Positions 23,410 to 37,302 of a stretch of DNA of 64,000 bases are shown piece by piece (the first letter of the stretch is position 1; each line of letters opens with the position of its first letter). Source of the DNA: Numida meleagris (lineage: Eukaryota > Chordata > Aves > Galliformes > Numididae); the NCBI RefSeq assembly GCF_002078875.1, contig NC_034438.1, forward strand, positions 71,345,405 to 71,409,404, in the 5' to 3' direction. The notes under the pieces were generated by a model. That model was not told the DNA's origin, searched no databases, and saw only the letters and a list, made by a program, of their open reading frames with translations. A program made the position numbers and the translations under genes.

Positions 23410-26400
23410 AAATCTGGAGTTGTTGAAAGGTTTTTTTTGAGTTATTTAAGAATAGTTGTGGTATCATTCCAGAGTGGTAGCATGAGAAGCCAGGTAGAGT
23501 GAAATCCAATTCTGAAAGTACACATTGTATAAATGGAATGTCCTACTGCACACAAATTAAAGAAATTTAAAGTAAGATGTATACGAGGCCTGAACAATAA
23601 TTTCCCCTACCACGCAGTAATGAATAAAAGTATATCCACTGGTCTTTTACTCCATCAATACTACTAACCTTTTCAAGAACTTCATCTGCAGTCTGAGTTG
23701 AAATAACAGTAAGAAATTTTTTGGCAGTAATATGCATTTAGTAAATGGTAATCTAATAATTATGTTAATTGTGTTAATTATGCAGTATCACCTACACATC
23801 ATCTAGTTTAGTTTTAGGTAATTTCTAAGGCCAAAGTAACAGTCTGTGCGAGATCATTGTGAACATTTTCACATATGTATCTTCAAATCAATTGAGCCAG
23901 GGAAGATCTTAAAGCAACTTTCTTGGGACAGAGATTGCTTACAGCTCAACTTCTTCAGAACCCAATGCATGAAAAATACCCTAAACAAGGGACATAGACG
24001 GATCTATATCCCTAATTAAAGAACATGGAGAAATACATACGGAAAAACATAAAATGCTTTGTAATTCTTCCAAATGATATATCCCATGTCGTATTATACA
24101 CTGCAGGCCTACATTTGTCAGGACTTTCTGCCTCGTGCATGCTGGTAAATGAAGGATAAGAACAAGTGGTACAGGCTAAGTCCTCTGTGCCAACATAAAG
24201 TCAGAGCACAGCTGAAAGACTTGGTTGGAAGCAATATCTGGAAAGTGCTTTCAATTTATTGAACCTCATAGATACAAAGAGTAAGAACTGTATAATATCA
24301 ATGAATTTGTAATGCTATTGGAAAAAGTAAACTTTTTACCATCTTCCTTTTAATTATTCCAAAAACAGGTATTCACCTTACAGCCGAATAACTAATGTTT
24401 TCTACCTCAATGCAAGGTCCTAATAGAGACAAGGCATGAGTAATTTTTAATTTTTTTTTGTCACCACTGTGCTACTAGGTGAGGTAACATTACAGCCTAA
24501 CCTCCCCTAGCTACGTCATTGACTCCAAAACAGAATTGTACTTCCTTTAGAACTTGACAGAAAGCTAGCTAATGCATCCAGTTATCTCATTGTTCAAAAA
24601 AAAAAAAAAAAAGATTCTTTTCTGACAGTGAAGACACAGCCTAAGTCTACACAGTAAGACAGATGGGGCTAGTTGTGCAAGTGAACAGGATTTGGTGCCG
24701 TATGGCTCTCACTCAGAGAAACCATAAGCAGAATTGAGCAAAATAGCAGGAGGTAGGGAAAAAAATATGAGAGGGACATTTGGAATAAAAAGAATGAGTA
24801 TCAGTAGAAGAGCAGGTTTATAAGCTAATATTAATTTTGGAAAATTTTCTGCCAGCAGATGCATCTTGCTCAACAACTGTTTTCTTTATTGCAATAACAG
24901 ATGCGTGTAATTGTACCCTGAGAAAATGGCATTGGCTAACATCAATCCCATATGCTTTTTGTTTTAAGGTAAAAAAAAAAAAAGGTAGCTATGCTCCAGC
25001 TACTCTGCCAGTGTTAGTCCATTTACAATGCAGAGCTGTTTCTTTTTAATTTGAAAGTTATAACCTGAAATGTTACCTGATTTAAATTTCAAATTCACAG
25101 GTCACTATAAACTTTTATTGTGGTGAACATATGCTCTGTAGAGCACTTTAAAAAAACAAAAAAAAAACATGTCAGTAAAATGCCAAAATTAAATCTCCAT
25201 TAGAAATGCCAGGGGACTAAGTCTTTCCAAAATATTGAGGACTAGTTTTAGTTTTGCTGTAATCCCTTCCTACTTTGTCATCCTAGCTTTGCAATACTGA
25301 TTGCTTTCAGAATTTGTGTTTGCTCACAGGAAAAGTTTAAAGACTCGGAGGTAAAGTAGAATTGCAACACATATATGGCTTTACTTTTGCCATGTGTTTC
25401 TGCACATCTGTGTAGAGAGTACCTTGTTTAAACTTAGAAAGACTGATACTTGTCACTGCTATCATATTTGTAACTGATTAAATGCCTCCTGACAGTTAGC
25501 AATGATCACAGTTCAAGAAATAAACTAATTGTCAGTATCTCACTTTTCAGAGACACATGCAGGTGTGCTACAAGTACTTGTGTCCAAATTCACACTTCTA
25601 GCCTGCTGTGCACCTAAGTAACTCCATGAATGTTTCTGAAAAGACCTATGGTTTCCATCGATGAGCAGTAGATCAGAGTCAGTTCCTCCGGGTTTGGTTC
25701 ATTCACTTGGCTACAGGTATTTCAGGTCTCAAAGCTATGAATAATTTCACAGCTCGAGCTGAAGTATCACAGTTTGCTCTTATCTCTCACTGAAACACGC
25801 AGGCTCTAAACTGTGCTTTGTTTCAAAGTCCTCGTAGTTTATAGGGCCGGTCTGACCAATGCATTTATATTCTGGGAATGGCTCAGGGTCTCAGCATTCT
25901 TCATTTAAGGAGAAAACTGGCACAGTTTTAAGAGCAGTATCATGGCTTCCTCCTTTACACCACAGCCTGCTTTAGCTGATAGCAGACTGGTGCTCAAGCC
26001 AGCAGCATCATCAGACCTTTCCTTGTCTTTTCAGATAGGGCAGGAAAATAGCACAAGGAAGGTGGAAGACTTTCTTAAGGAATAACAGCAGGAACAGAGA
26101 GGGTTGGTTTTTTTTTTGAGCTCAGTGATATGCATGTGCCGTGCAGAGCTGCCTGAATGTTGCATGCTCATTCCATCTGAAAGGTTTCCAAGAACAAGCT
26201 TGGATTTTGTTTGGAACAAGGATATTCTAGCATACGAGGCATCTTCACAATGCTCTCCTTCTAACGGATAATATTTAAGAATTTCCAAGTGAACATTCCT
26301 TTTAAATTCTGCTCTGTCCAGATCAACATGAGTATTTGTGCGGCCACAGTCAGACACAGGTCACTGGTAACCGAAGGTCTGCTCTTGTTCCCACTTCACT

Positions 26401-29400
26401 GAAAGCAGAGATTCAGCCTCTAATTTAGCAGAACCTACATTGCCAACTCACAGTGTCTTCTCTGGCTCAGTTCCCTATATGCTCTAGATTTAAAAAAAAA
26501 GAGTTATTTCTTATCTTGGCATGATTTTTATGTGTTTTTATAGGTCTGTAAACCTTATTTTCAGTTCCTGAAGTTTTCCCTGGTTTAACTTTAGTGCTGA
26601 AGTAAAGATAGCACTCTCCCCTTCTTATTCTGAGACACTGCATCATCATCTTTCTTTACTGTTTTGTCCCGTTGCAGCTTACTTCTTTACATATCAATTA
26701 CATCCTATTGAGTTGTCATGGGGATCACAGTCAAAATATATAATTTGATTCTAGGTTTATTAAGTACAGGCACACTGCTGTTTAGATAACGTAAAGGATC
26801 AAAATACTGTATAAGGATGCTAATGATGAGGCATCACTCCAATTATTCTACTGGTAATCTTTCTCTGCTCTAGATTATCCCTTAGACTTAATTTTCCACC
26901 TGACCACACCAAACTGTCATGCTGCTGGAAGGAGAGGGTAGTATGGAACTAACAAGAAATGACAGAACAGAAGCAGGGCTGCTTCTGTCAGTGACTGACA
27001 GTGGATAATGCTGTTCCATCGTGACACCTTGACACTTAACGTAGGAAGATAACCATTAATTAGAATCAAATTGCATAGTAGCAACATAGGCAAATGAGTT
27101 AGCAAAGTCCTGTGACATGAGACAAAGAGGCACAGGGACAGGTGTAGCACTGAAGATTTTATTTGGATGTTTCAGGACTTATTCGCATTTTGAAGTTGCT
27201 TTTCATTTAGAGAGATTCAAACAGAAAAACAAAGCTGCCCCATTCAGTCATGTACAACCTGCTGCCAGGCTTCCCGCTGTTATTAATCATCATGTCATCA
27301 TTCTGTGCGGATAGCATTTTAATTCCTTCTTTTTTTTTTCTTCATGGCAATCTAATTCACTTTCTTCTGCTTCTTCAAGTCTCTCTGATCCATCACTACT
27401 TTTTTATAAACAAGCAATGCTCAGAAGCAACGAATGATACACACTGTGGAGTTCAACATTTAGGAGCCTTTGGTATTTGAGCATAAGATTGTTCTGTTAA
27501 GCAGGCAGTTGCAAATTTTTATCTGAAGAAGCCTTGACTCTCTTTTTTTTAATATTTACTGACCAGGAGAGCATGAAAGCAAATCAGGCCAATAAAACAG
27601 GCTTTTCTTTAGAAACTGTTGGCCTCCACCTCTGTCACCTTACCACCCATTTATTTCTGCTTCAAGCAAACGCTGTAGAGAAGATCACATTTTCAAGCAG
27701 TTGCTCAGAGTGGTTTATGGCTTTAGGTTGAAGGTCAGAAATTACCTCTCATTTACAAGAAATGCCATTTGTTATTCTAATAGACATCAGTATCAGTTTT
27801 GACATCACTGAATAATGGGTCAGTGAAACTCTAGTTTGCCTATGGATAGCGTGCTATGATTGGCATTTTTCATTGGAGTTGTATATTGTTCTGACGGGGA
27901 AAGCTGCCATAGACCTGCGTATACAACCAGCAACAGCAGTACATTAACTAGTGAACACTACGTGGGCTCCTTCAATCTAACTGCTTTGGCTCATTAGTCC
28001 AAGACAGAGGCTTAGTAGCGTCAGAACCCTGGAGCACTGCAGCATTCCTCATTTATCCAGACTTCTTGAGGAAGAAGTTTTGCATATAACCTTTGTTACA
28101 CCGTTTCTTCTTCCCTAAACTCCTTCCGGAAAGATTAGCGTTCTCATTCCTCATTAGGATGAACCATTGTGGGGAAACTGCTCAGCTGTATTTTCTAGAT
28201 GCATGATGAATGTATTTAATATTTATCCCCCGGACAAGAGTGTGTGCATGATTTTCAGGTTGCTACTCAATGTGCTGGGGTGGCGGGGAGGGAGTGAAGC
28301 TGCGCTGAAGCCTTCCAACTACACAACACACAGTTGGTAGACCAAGAAGATAAGCAAAGATGAGTCCCAGCCAGTTCTTCAGCTTCCCTGTGTGCCTCCA
28401 CAGGGCTAGTGGCATAACCCAAAAAGCCCTGGGGGACTGGTCTCAGTTTTAGTGCCCTGACAAGCGTGTCCGCTTTGATGGCTGTGTTGGAGGTGGCTCA
28501 GACAGATCAAGTCAAACCATCTGTTGAAATCACAGCTGCCTCCTAACCTGCTAGCTACAGCAAGCCCAGTTCCTGTTACATCTGTGTCCCTAGGGTCACA
28601 CTGCCGGCTCTTGGATTAGCAGTACGCTCTTCTCCTCTCAGACAAAGCATCAAGCCCACTTCAGCCTGGACACTGACATCCTTGCCTTGCTTTCAGGCAG
28701 CTCCCAGCATCGTGCCCATCACTCAGCATGTCCTGTTGCACTTGGCACAGCGCTGCCCAGCCTCCTCTGTACCACTCACTGCATGACAGGCAAGGCAAGG
28801 TCGTGCTGGAGCTGCTCTGGACGAAGGGATACGCAGGAAATGGTTTTGCAGCTCCTTCGCACGGTCTCTTTGCTGGAGGATCTCTATTAATTAGAAGTAG
28901 AGCTTGCAGACTGTTTTTTTACATAGCGTTAGCGCATTCATCCTACTACAAGATACTGAGCAGCGCAAATTTCCCCCTCCTTTTTCACAACGTGTTTCTT
29001 GTAGAACGGTGGAGCAATTAATAAGGTCTAATGTGTTAATGGGAGGCTGGAACCAAATTCTCTCCTCATAAAAGGTCTTAATCAACATGTCAGACATGTC
29101 AGGAGTTGAGTCTGCATAGAATTCTTTCTACAATCCTTCCCCAGTGTTTTCTAATGCAAATAGCCCCCAAAGCCTATTCGGTTTCCTGCATGAGTAATGC
29201 CATTCAGGACTGGCCTTGATTCCTCTCAACAAAAAATGACTCATATGCCCAGATAAATGTTTACCATTTTAATGAAGAAAAGGCATAATTTTCAAAATAT
29301 CCTATGCCAGTTCTGCAAGTTTTTCAGCCATAAAAAGGGATGTAATTATACACACACGTTGACAGCTATTAATCTCAGACTCTGCCTTCTAAGAATAAAA

Positions 29401-29749
29401 AAAAGAACCTCCCTAGAAGTGCAAAGCTGTTTATATACGACCACAGAGATTTCAAAATTAGTTAGAGCTAGAAAAATACTCTAATTTCACTGAAGCACAT
29501 GGGAGTGTTTATAAATCAGACACATTTTGAGAAAGAACTTGTGAAAGGTAAACTCTGGCCATTTGCTGTGCAATAAAATGAACTGTTAGCCAGATAATGG
29601 AATCATAAAACACTAGCTCTATTTTCCTAGACATTTCCAGGAAAGGAAACATAAAAATAAAATAAAAACATTCTGTTTTTTTCAAGTAGATTTTCAAATT
29701 TTATATTCTTAATAGCTTCTCTTTCAGACAGTTGGCAAAAGATCTTTAG
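23410..29749. other. Unique DNA, no gene recognised
   Basis: About 6.3 kb without a recognised transposon. A-runs occur at about 24596-24612 and 24970-24982. The interval 28260-28900 is less AT-rich than its surroundings and has overlapping short frames (28687-28890, 28728-29021), but no domain, splice-bounded exon or CpG cluster I can defend. A 108-codon minus frame at 26031-26357 is unassigned. Confidence 0.5.
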
Positions 29750-32700
29750 GAAAAAAAAAAAAAAAAAAGCTGAATTGTGCCTTTCTTCCTCACGGAGTTT
29801 TCTCAGTGATTTAGACAGAATGACTGATGCTAGTTAGGTAAGATGTAGAATAATTAGCACAGGCTGCCTGGGTCAGGCCCCTGGAGATCACAGGGTTCAA
29901 GAGAAACAGGACCATGCCCCATTTATAATCAAAGGATAGCATTCATTCCCCATCATATTGAAGATGAGGAGTGTTGTAGGCAACTTTAACCGTACCTGGA
30001 CTTGACTCAAAACTGAGGGTCTTTTGAATTAGACTTTTGAACTGAATTTGAACTTAGACTAGCACATCTGATTCATTTTAAAAAACAGCTTATTAAAACT
30101 ACCAACCAAATCATGGAAAGTAGTAACTGCATGGTTTACTGTAGCATGAACTCTTGAAGAAATTATATCGCAATTCATTTCAGTCAATTCACCGTTCTGT
30201 TGCAGAAGTGTGGCTGCCACATCTTTTTACTTCAGCACACATGTCTGGCACGCTGAAACAACAATGCCATCAAGGCTGAGTGTTTGAAGGGTACTGGACT
30301 GATTTCAGACCCTCACAACTGAAGGATGCAATCCTGGCTGGAAGTCTTATGGTGCTTTCCACATACTGCATGTCTTCTCTGGCTATTTTTAGCCTGCTTA
30401 CGAATTGACTGCATGCACCAACTCACCTATTCAGCAGGTGTCAGCTTAGAGTGAGGATCATTTGTTTCAGTGCAATCTAAATTAATCTGCAGCAGTATTA
30501 ACTGAGAGAGGGAATATAAGCAAGGTATCTCTGCTTGTTATATATTAGTCTTGTCAAACAATGACAAAGAATTTCAAACATCTATGTAAAAAATCACCAG
30601 AAAAGAGAAGATACAGTGTTTTGCCCAAGGGATGTGGCTCAGATCTCTGACGCCATCTTTAGATAAAATGCAAGAAAGTTACAAAGATCCAGTCTGTAAC
30701 AATAAAATTTTCAATCTGATGAATTTCCATAGCATGGCAGCTAGCTTTTAACTTCCCTGCTATTCCCAGTTGGGTGTATATGTAAAATTTCTCAGGGATC
30801 AATTATTTCTCTTCTTTTTTTTTTTTTTTTTTTGTTGGTAGGTTGGTTTAGGTGTTTTTCGTTGGTTTGTTTGTTTATGCTAATACGCGTTATGACAGTT
30901 TTTCAGATCTAGCTCTTTATTTAGTATTTCCTAAAATGTGAATGTGACAGGTTCATGCTGTAACTCTTGGAATTAATTGGGAGGAAGAATTCAATTCTTT
31001 GTAGCATCACAAAGGTTTCAAATGTTAAGATCTGGGAGTCCACCTATCAAAGGGTCACAAAGTTCTAGTGCTGAGAATGCTGCTCGTAGTTCAGCTTCTC
31101 ATTTTAATCACTGCTGAAGTTCAAAGAGGAAAACTATGGTCATGTCAAACAAAATATTAATCAATGAAAGCAGAGAGGAACTAGAGAAATTTTTCTCTCC
31201 CAAAGATCTTTGTTTTTCAAAATCAAGCCTTACTTGTCCACAGGAATTGTAACTATTTTATGTTTACTATCCCATGTAAAAGAGACCTTAGTGGAGTAGC
31301 TTCCTTTACAAGCTGACTATAGCTTTTTGTAGGAGAGTCTAAGCCATCTGAGGCTGCAAAAACTCTCAGCATCTAGGTTGAAATCCCCTATAATGAATGG
31401 AAAGTCTTCTTTGAGTTAGGCAAAGCATGAAGCTGCAAGGGATGGAGCATGGGATCTAGATGTCTTCTGACTGTATCAGAGTCATCCGTCTGTGTAAATC
31501 ACTGCAGAAAGCACCCGTGGTTCAATTGTTTATGAATGTAAGAGATACAGCAATAAGTACAGGGAACAGTGAGTGTGTCAGGCATGCTCTGCTTTTCGTG
31601 TCAGTCATCACTGCCGACCAGCAGCTCCTGCAGGCTACCTCCTGCATATTCTTCACCATACTTGCTTCAGGCATTGCTGAACCCATAGGTTCAGGAGGAG
31701 AATAGCTCAGGATGAAGTACTTTATTTGCACTGCAATAATAAAAAAGTGTAGCTGAGTAGAGGGGGACAACACTTCTGGCAGCTTTTGACATACTTTTTT
31801 GACAAAAGCTACCAAGACACCAGGCAAACCGCTGACTAGAAAATATATTCCCTTCAAAGCAAAGTAAAGGTAACAAAGAGCGTGGAGGACAATAGCTGAA
31901 ATGCCCGCTTTAGCACTGTGAAACATAAAAGATTTTGACAAGAAAATGTGGAGGATCACATCTTGTTCACATTTATTCTAGGAAAATTCCACTGATTTTA
32001 GAGGGATAAAACCAGGGATATTTTCCAGGGAAACGCTCCACGATTCTATAACAGATTTCAGTAGGCATGGCTCCATTTTGGTAGATATTAAAATTGTCCT
32101 TCAGGTTTTGCAGAATGTATATATGATTTTTTTTAAATAAATTCATTTTTTCTCATTTTCTATAAAGTGATCAAACACCAGTGGGAAACCATCATGTATG
32201 TATGTCAACATAGACAAGATGTGACCTTGTGTTTTGATTTAAGCTGTCTATATGCTTTATAAATGGAACAAAAACATATACACGCTTTCAAAACATTACA
32301 ATACACTCTTGAGATGAAAGTTTGCCAGCTCAGCCTTGTAAAGTTCCCTCAACTCCCACTGAAGTCAAAGGAGCACGTGCATAAACACTTTCCAGAAGAG
32401 AGATGCTTTCCTGAATTACTCATAATGAGAATGAATTAATTTTGGTCTACTTCCCAGTACTCCCCTAGAGCCATGGTTTTTACATTTTCCTCCCAGCTTT
32501 AGACTGAGTGAGATGCTGTGCCTGGATTTTTTGAGCTGTAAAGTTTTTGCAGTCATATAAACCTATTTCTGATGGCTGCCACCTCCTGGTTTGCCAGACC
32601 AGTCCTAGAGAAAGGAAAAATAATAACTGTGCAACAACACTGGAAGAAATATTCCCAAGAGACTACGTACATGCAAGAAAATCAGCCTGAAACAGTTAAT

Positions 32701-33958
32701 GTCTCAAAGTAAACTTTTTTCAACCACTGTGTACCAGTTATAAGGCAGTAAATTTCATTCATTAACAAAGATACAGCATTCCTGAAATGAATGATTCCTA
32801 GAACGAATTGTACACTGCCTCCTTGCTGGAGGAACAAAATAACATGATTTGTTTCTCTTTGTCGTTTGGATAGCCTAGAATTATCAGAATTAAGTATGGT
32901 AATAAACTGCAAATTAACAGTAATTCCTCTTATCACTGTGGAAATGATATTACAGAAGCAACTCTGACCTATAATTTCTTTCATGAATTCTGCAGTTACT
33001 GTCACTATAGTTCTAATTCCCCTTGTGGTCACCTAAACTATCATTATTTCAGAGTAGTTATGGAGACAGTGCACAAGCAGCCTCCATCATCTTATTTCCT
33101 TTATCCACTGATTAAGACATCAGAACCAAACCAAAATAAAATAAAATAAAAATACACAAACCATGGTGCAAGAAGCACGGTGCACTGAAGAGATAATTAG
33201 AAAGAACATGTGCCACTTGATCATCATCTTGATGAATACAGAGGTATATAAGCAAACAATTTAAAACAAAAAAAAAAAGTTATTATCACTTTAGAGCACT
33301 CATCTGTGATTTAAATAGCATAGTGTAAAAATTTTGAACAACATGCAAAACAACTACATACATAACCTGACCTGCGCTTTAATTCCTGTTATTGTCAGTA
33401 CTTTCCATGTCTCCTCCACATCAGAGGAGACATCGAGGTGTTGGAAATTTCAGTTTGTTCCCAGATCCTCCTTTCCCATTCCTGAGCATAAATGCCATTT
33501 TCACATGGCTGCTTGGAGAGCAGAGATTATCCTTGCAGATTTAGGCATTAGAGACCAGCTCCTTCACACCAGAGATACAGACCCCTATGACCCCAGACTG
33601 CTAAGGAAGGGCAGATGCCCAGACTATGCTAACACCTACATGAGGGTAAACTGTTTCAAGTGACAATGGTTCAAGGGGGGACTGTCAGCATCACAAGACG
33701 GTTGTCACCTTGATATCCTACCCTACTGAAAAGTGCTTCAGTGTTGTGCTGAAGGTCACATTCTCTAGGACTTTTCAGTACTTCAGAAGAATCTGATCAA
33801 CAGGGGTTTGTCTTCTCCTAGAAATGGATTGTCCCACCTATTATTTGGAGAGAATGTCCTACCTTGAAGGGATGACGTGGGCCTCATAAGAGACCAGAAG
33901 GGACCCAGTCATGGAATGAAACACACAGGACAGACTTTGGTGTGAACGTGTTGCAGGA
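29750..33958. other. Unique DNA with homopolymer runs
   Basis: An A-run (29751-29768) and a T-run of 19 (30815-30833) followed by G/T-rich DNA to about 30880 are visible. The minus-strand frame 31522-31959 (145 codons) is one of the two longest open frames outside repeats. It is hydrophobic in its first 80 residues but shows no family I recognise. A 116-codon minus frame at 32682-33032 is likewise unassigned. Confidence 0.5.
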
Positions 33959-36423
33959 CAAAAAAAAAAAAAAAAAACAGTAGCAAGAAAAACAGAATTG
34001 GCAGACAAACAGAAAGGCTGAGTGCTTTTTTTAAAAGGCATGAGCTTCTCCATGTGGTCAGCTTTTGGGCTTTTCTATCCCATGCTTTACCTCCTGCCAC
34101 TTATTACCTCCTTCCGTCACTCCACTTCTTGTTGCTGGGCTTTTTCATCTGGAAGGACATGATGCTGAGCACTGACCTGTGAATCCCGGGCAGGATCTCA
34201 TGCTGTCCTTCACCCTGCAGCCGGACATGTTTCTGGTTTAAACATCTCAGCAGGTAGCTGTGGAGAACACATGGCTCCAAGTGACCCTTCCATTACTGGT
34301 GCATGCAAATATTAACATTTAGTATAGGTTGTATGTTATAGAAATATGTTCTGCTTATGAAATCTATAATAGTAGATTTGCAGTTTCAACTTCCATGCTT
34401 TAGATACCAGGATGAAGAGATTCAATACTGACTAAATTAAGATGATTATACATTAGTTCTATTTAGAAAGCTGTGTTACTCCTGAAATTCAGCTGTATGT
34501 TCATGGCCTGACTCAACACAGCTTCTTTCAAACATTCATCCTGCAACCTGTGCTTCCTCATTCAAATTTCTTAAAGGTTGCTATAGCCACCTTAAATACT
34601 GAAAGTTGTTAGAATGTCTGTAACACGTGGTTAGCCTCACGGCTGTTGCTTCCCGACAGTTCTGTTTTATGAGATGTAGCCCTCTACTGTTGGAGTTTTC
34701 AACTCTTTTAACTTATTGGGCTTCCTTAATTTTTTGTTGTTGTTTCTTGTCAGCACTTCTGCCTTAATGAACACACAGACTAGATCTTCCATGAGTAAAT
34801 GACAATTTTTCCAGGATGTTTTTTTTTTTTTTAAAATAAGGGAAAAATACAAAATTAATTTTATGTGTGTGTGTGTTTATATATACATATTTATGTAAGT
34901 ATGTAACCCTCCCCAAAACCTCAGTGATTCCTGGAAACTAGAGAGACTCCTCATGTGAGGAATCTCTGCTCTAATTGTATCAACAGTGATAGCTGGCTTT
35001 CTAGGAGAAATTCCTACCAAGAAAAAAAAGGTTAAACAATTTGGTCTTGGTTCCTGTTTACACCAATGGCAATACATTATGTTGCCCTCTGTCTTCAAAA
35101 CCAGCTCTGGTAGCCAGGAGAGGAATTATCCATAAGAGGGAGGTGGTCATCATGGAATAGTAAATCAGTTCAGTAGGACCTTCTGCCTCCATCCTGAGCC
35201 ATATCAGGAAAAACACTTTTCCTGCCAGCCCTACCATGTTGTATGAACCCAGCAAGGCTGATTGCTGACGTCTTAAATTAGAACAGAATTATACTTCCCT
35301 AATTTATGCCAGCTTCCTAGCAGTCCCTGGATCAAAAGTTCACAGCACTGACTGGGCTGTGAATTCTTTCTGCTCTGAGTGTCTCTTTGCATTTGCTGAA
35401 CAGACTTCTCATCTCAGCGAAGCACACCTCCAGAGAAGCCAATGAAATTACATCTGTGAGACATGAAGCAAGGTACTTGCATGATGCATGTGAACTTGCT
35501 GTATTTGCAGCATGTCTATAACTGGTTAAGACTGCAGCACCAACATTCCTGAAGATGATTCTTTTATTAACTTGTGCTTATAGCAGTCCATATATTTGCA
35601 ACGTTTATGTTTGGAGCTATGAGGAAAAACATTACACAGCTAGTATCTATCCACATGGAGAATTTATGTAGCTGATAGCTTATTGGGGCTTTTTTTTTTT
35701 TTTTTAGAATACACTGAATATTTTGCAGCTTAATCACTCACAGATAGCATGATAATATATAAGGGCCTCTCTCAAAGAATGCAAATACACATTGCTATTT
35801 AATAAATGAAATCACAGAGTGGAGTTCTTGTTGAACTTCATATGCAACATTCCCTGAGTTATATCATCTCTGACACCTCATACATTTCCTTGCATAGAGT
35901 TTTTTTGTTGCTCCTCTTCCACAAAGACATGGGTTTTACCCTCCGTTTTCCTTTGTGGAATAAAAACCGTGAATTCAGAAAAAAAAAAAATCCTATTGCT
36001 GAAAAATGTGATAATGAATCTCAACTTTGCAGTATCCCATTGAGTCAATTAAAACTAATACCTGTTCACTGTATGAATGTATCAATGACTACTATAATTT
36101 TCGTAACACTCAGTCTAATCATACAGTCTGATTTTTCAAATGTAAGAGAACATTAGTTTCAATTGCCCTATTACTGTAACTTATTTCATTTTAAGGAGTT
36201 AAATTTTGTACTTCTTGATCAAACGACACTTTCTATTGTATTTGAGAGAACAGCAGGACACGTAGGAAGCGGTTCTGATTTCTGAAAATAATCTGTATTT
36301 GCAGAAATACAATTTTCTTTTGAAGTCTCTGATGTTACAGACCTCGTGTGAACTTTACATAGTTTAGAAAATTAATTTCAGAGGACAGCTTAAATGTAAT
36401 TAGGCATGACTGATGGCATTTAG
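33959..36423. other. Unique DNA with A/T runs and short TG/TA tract
   Basis: An A-run of about 18 (33960-33977), a TG then TA tract at about 34862-34890, and a T-run at about 35689-35705. I considered whether the A-run marks a retrocopy, but saw no polyadenylation signal or recognisable gene upstream. Frames at 33334-33663 and 35806-36156 (+) are unassigned. Confidence 0.5.
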
Positions 36424-36755
36424 TTCAGAGAAAAGAAGGCTGAGGGGAGACGCCATCACTCTCTACAACTGCCTGAAAGGAGGTTACTGCAGGAAGGGTG
36501 TTTATCTCTTTTCTCAGGAGAAAAGTGATAAGATGTGAGGAAACTCTCATGCTTTGCCAGAGGAGGTTTAGGCTGGGCATCAGGAAGAATTTATTCACAG
36601 ACAGGATGGAATAGGGGGAAGTGTTGGAAGTCCCTATCCTTGGTAAGAGATGTGTGGGTGCAGCACTAAGAGACATGGTTCAGCAACGGGAATTGTTGGA
36701 CTGATAGCTGGACTTGGTGATCTTTAAGGTCTTTTCTGACCTAAAGGATTCTATG
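36424..36755 (+). mobile_element. CR1 LINE 3' end interrupted by mariner
   Basis: Plus-strand CR1 starting in the AGAAAAGAAGGCTGAGGGGA segment and reaching the 3' end TGATCTTTAAGGTCTTTTCT then one octamer (ATTCTATG). The mariner copy B begins within or immediately after this octamer. Several frameshifts (for example in the region corresponding to SDKM/RGN) show it is older than the 23.0-kb copy. Confidence 0.93.
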
Positions 36756-37302
36756 TAGGTTGATCCAGAAGTAATGCCTCCTATTTATTTCTATGGGAAA
36801 AACAACAGCTACAAAGAGCACAATAACACTATTTGACAGAGCACATTCTTAGCCGCAAAATGTAAGTTTTCAACAGTCTTTACCATTAGCTCTGCATTTT
36901 CATCAGCGATGAACAGAAGTCTGCATGTTGCACTTGTAAACATCTGCACCAGGAGAGGTGACCACTGTTGCTGTCACCACTGCTGAAACACACAACCCAC
37001 CTCCTCACTGTACTCACTTCCACTGGTTGTGTCCATAAACATTCAGCAAGCACAATTAATGTCAGTGGGTGCATTTCTTTCTGCATGGAGGAATTCAATT
37101 CCACATCTTTGCTTCATACGCATTCCCATGTTAGACTCCACTTTGTCAGACTGCCACTCTGCTGCCATCTATTGCAAGGAAAGAAAATGTAATGGAATTT
37201 CAGCAGGAAGGTTTAGCCTCACCACCATACCACCAAAATCCACCTCTGACTTTGCGGGCCAACATAATAAAATAGGAATTATTACTTTGGGAGCAGCCTT
37301 TA
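36752..37302 (-). mobile_element. Deleted mariner element, copy B
   Basis: About 550 bases, with ends GGTTGATCCAGAAGTAATGC and the inverted match ATTACTTTGGGAGCAGCC near TA dinucleotides at 36752-36753 and 37301-37302. The minus strand carries transposase N-terminal codons joined to a C-terminal remnant. It has the same internal deletion as copies C and D. Its target is the CR1 tail octamer, which supplies a TA. Confidence 0.88.
36886..37190 (-). pseudogene. Mariner transposase relic (copy B)
   Basis: In shifting minus-strand frames it retains the helix-turn-helix region (QRCGIEFLHAER type), the V-STVRRWVVCFSSGDS segment that precedes the deletion in mariners, then codons for the extreme C-terminus (MQ-L-H, ...VE). 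The catalytic domain is absent. Plus-strand frames at 36968-37192 and 37029-37394 are shadows. Confidence 0.75.

Noticed and set aside
28260..28900. Possible exon or CpG island because of lower AT content
   Set aside because: Few CpGs, stops in most frames, no recognisable protein or clear splice-bounded exon.
33334..33977. Possible processed retrocopy ending in an A-run
   Set aside because: No polyadenylation signal, no recognisable parent gene and no target duplication seen.
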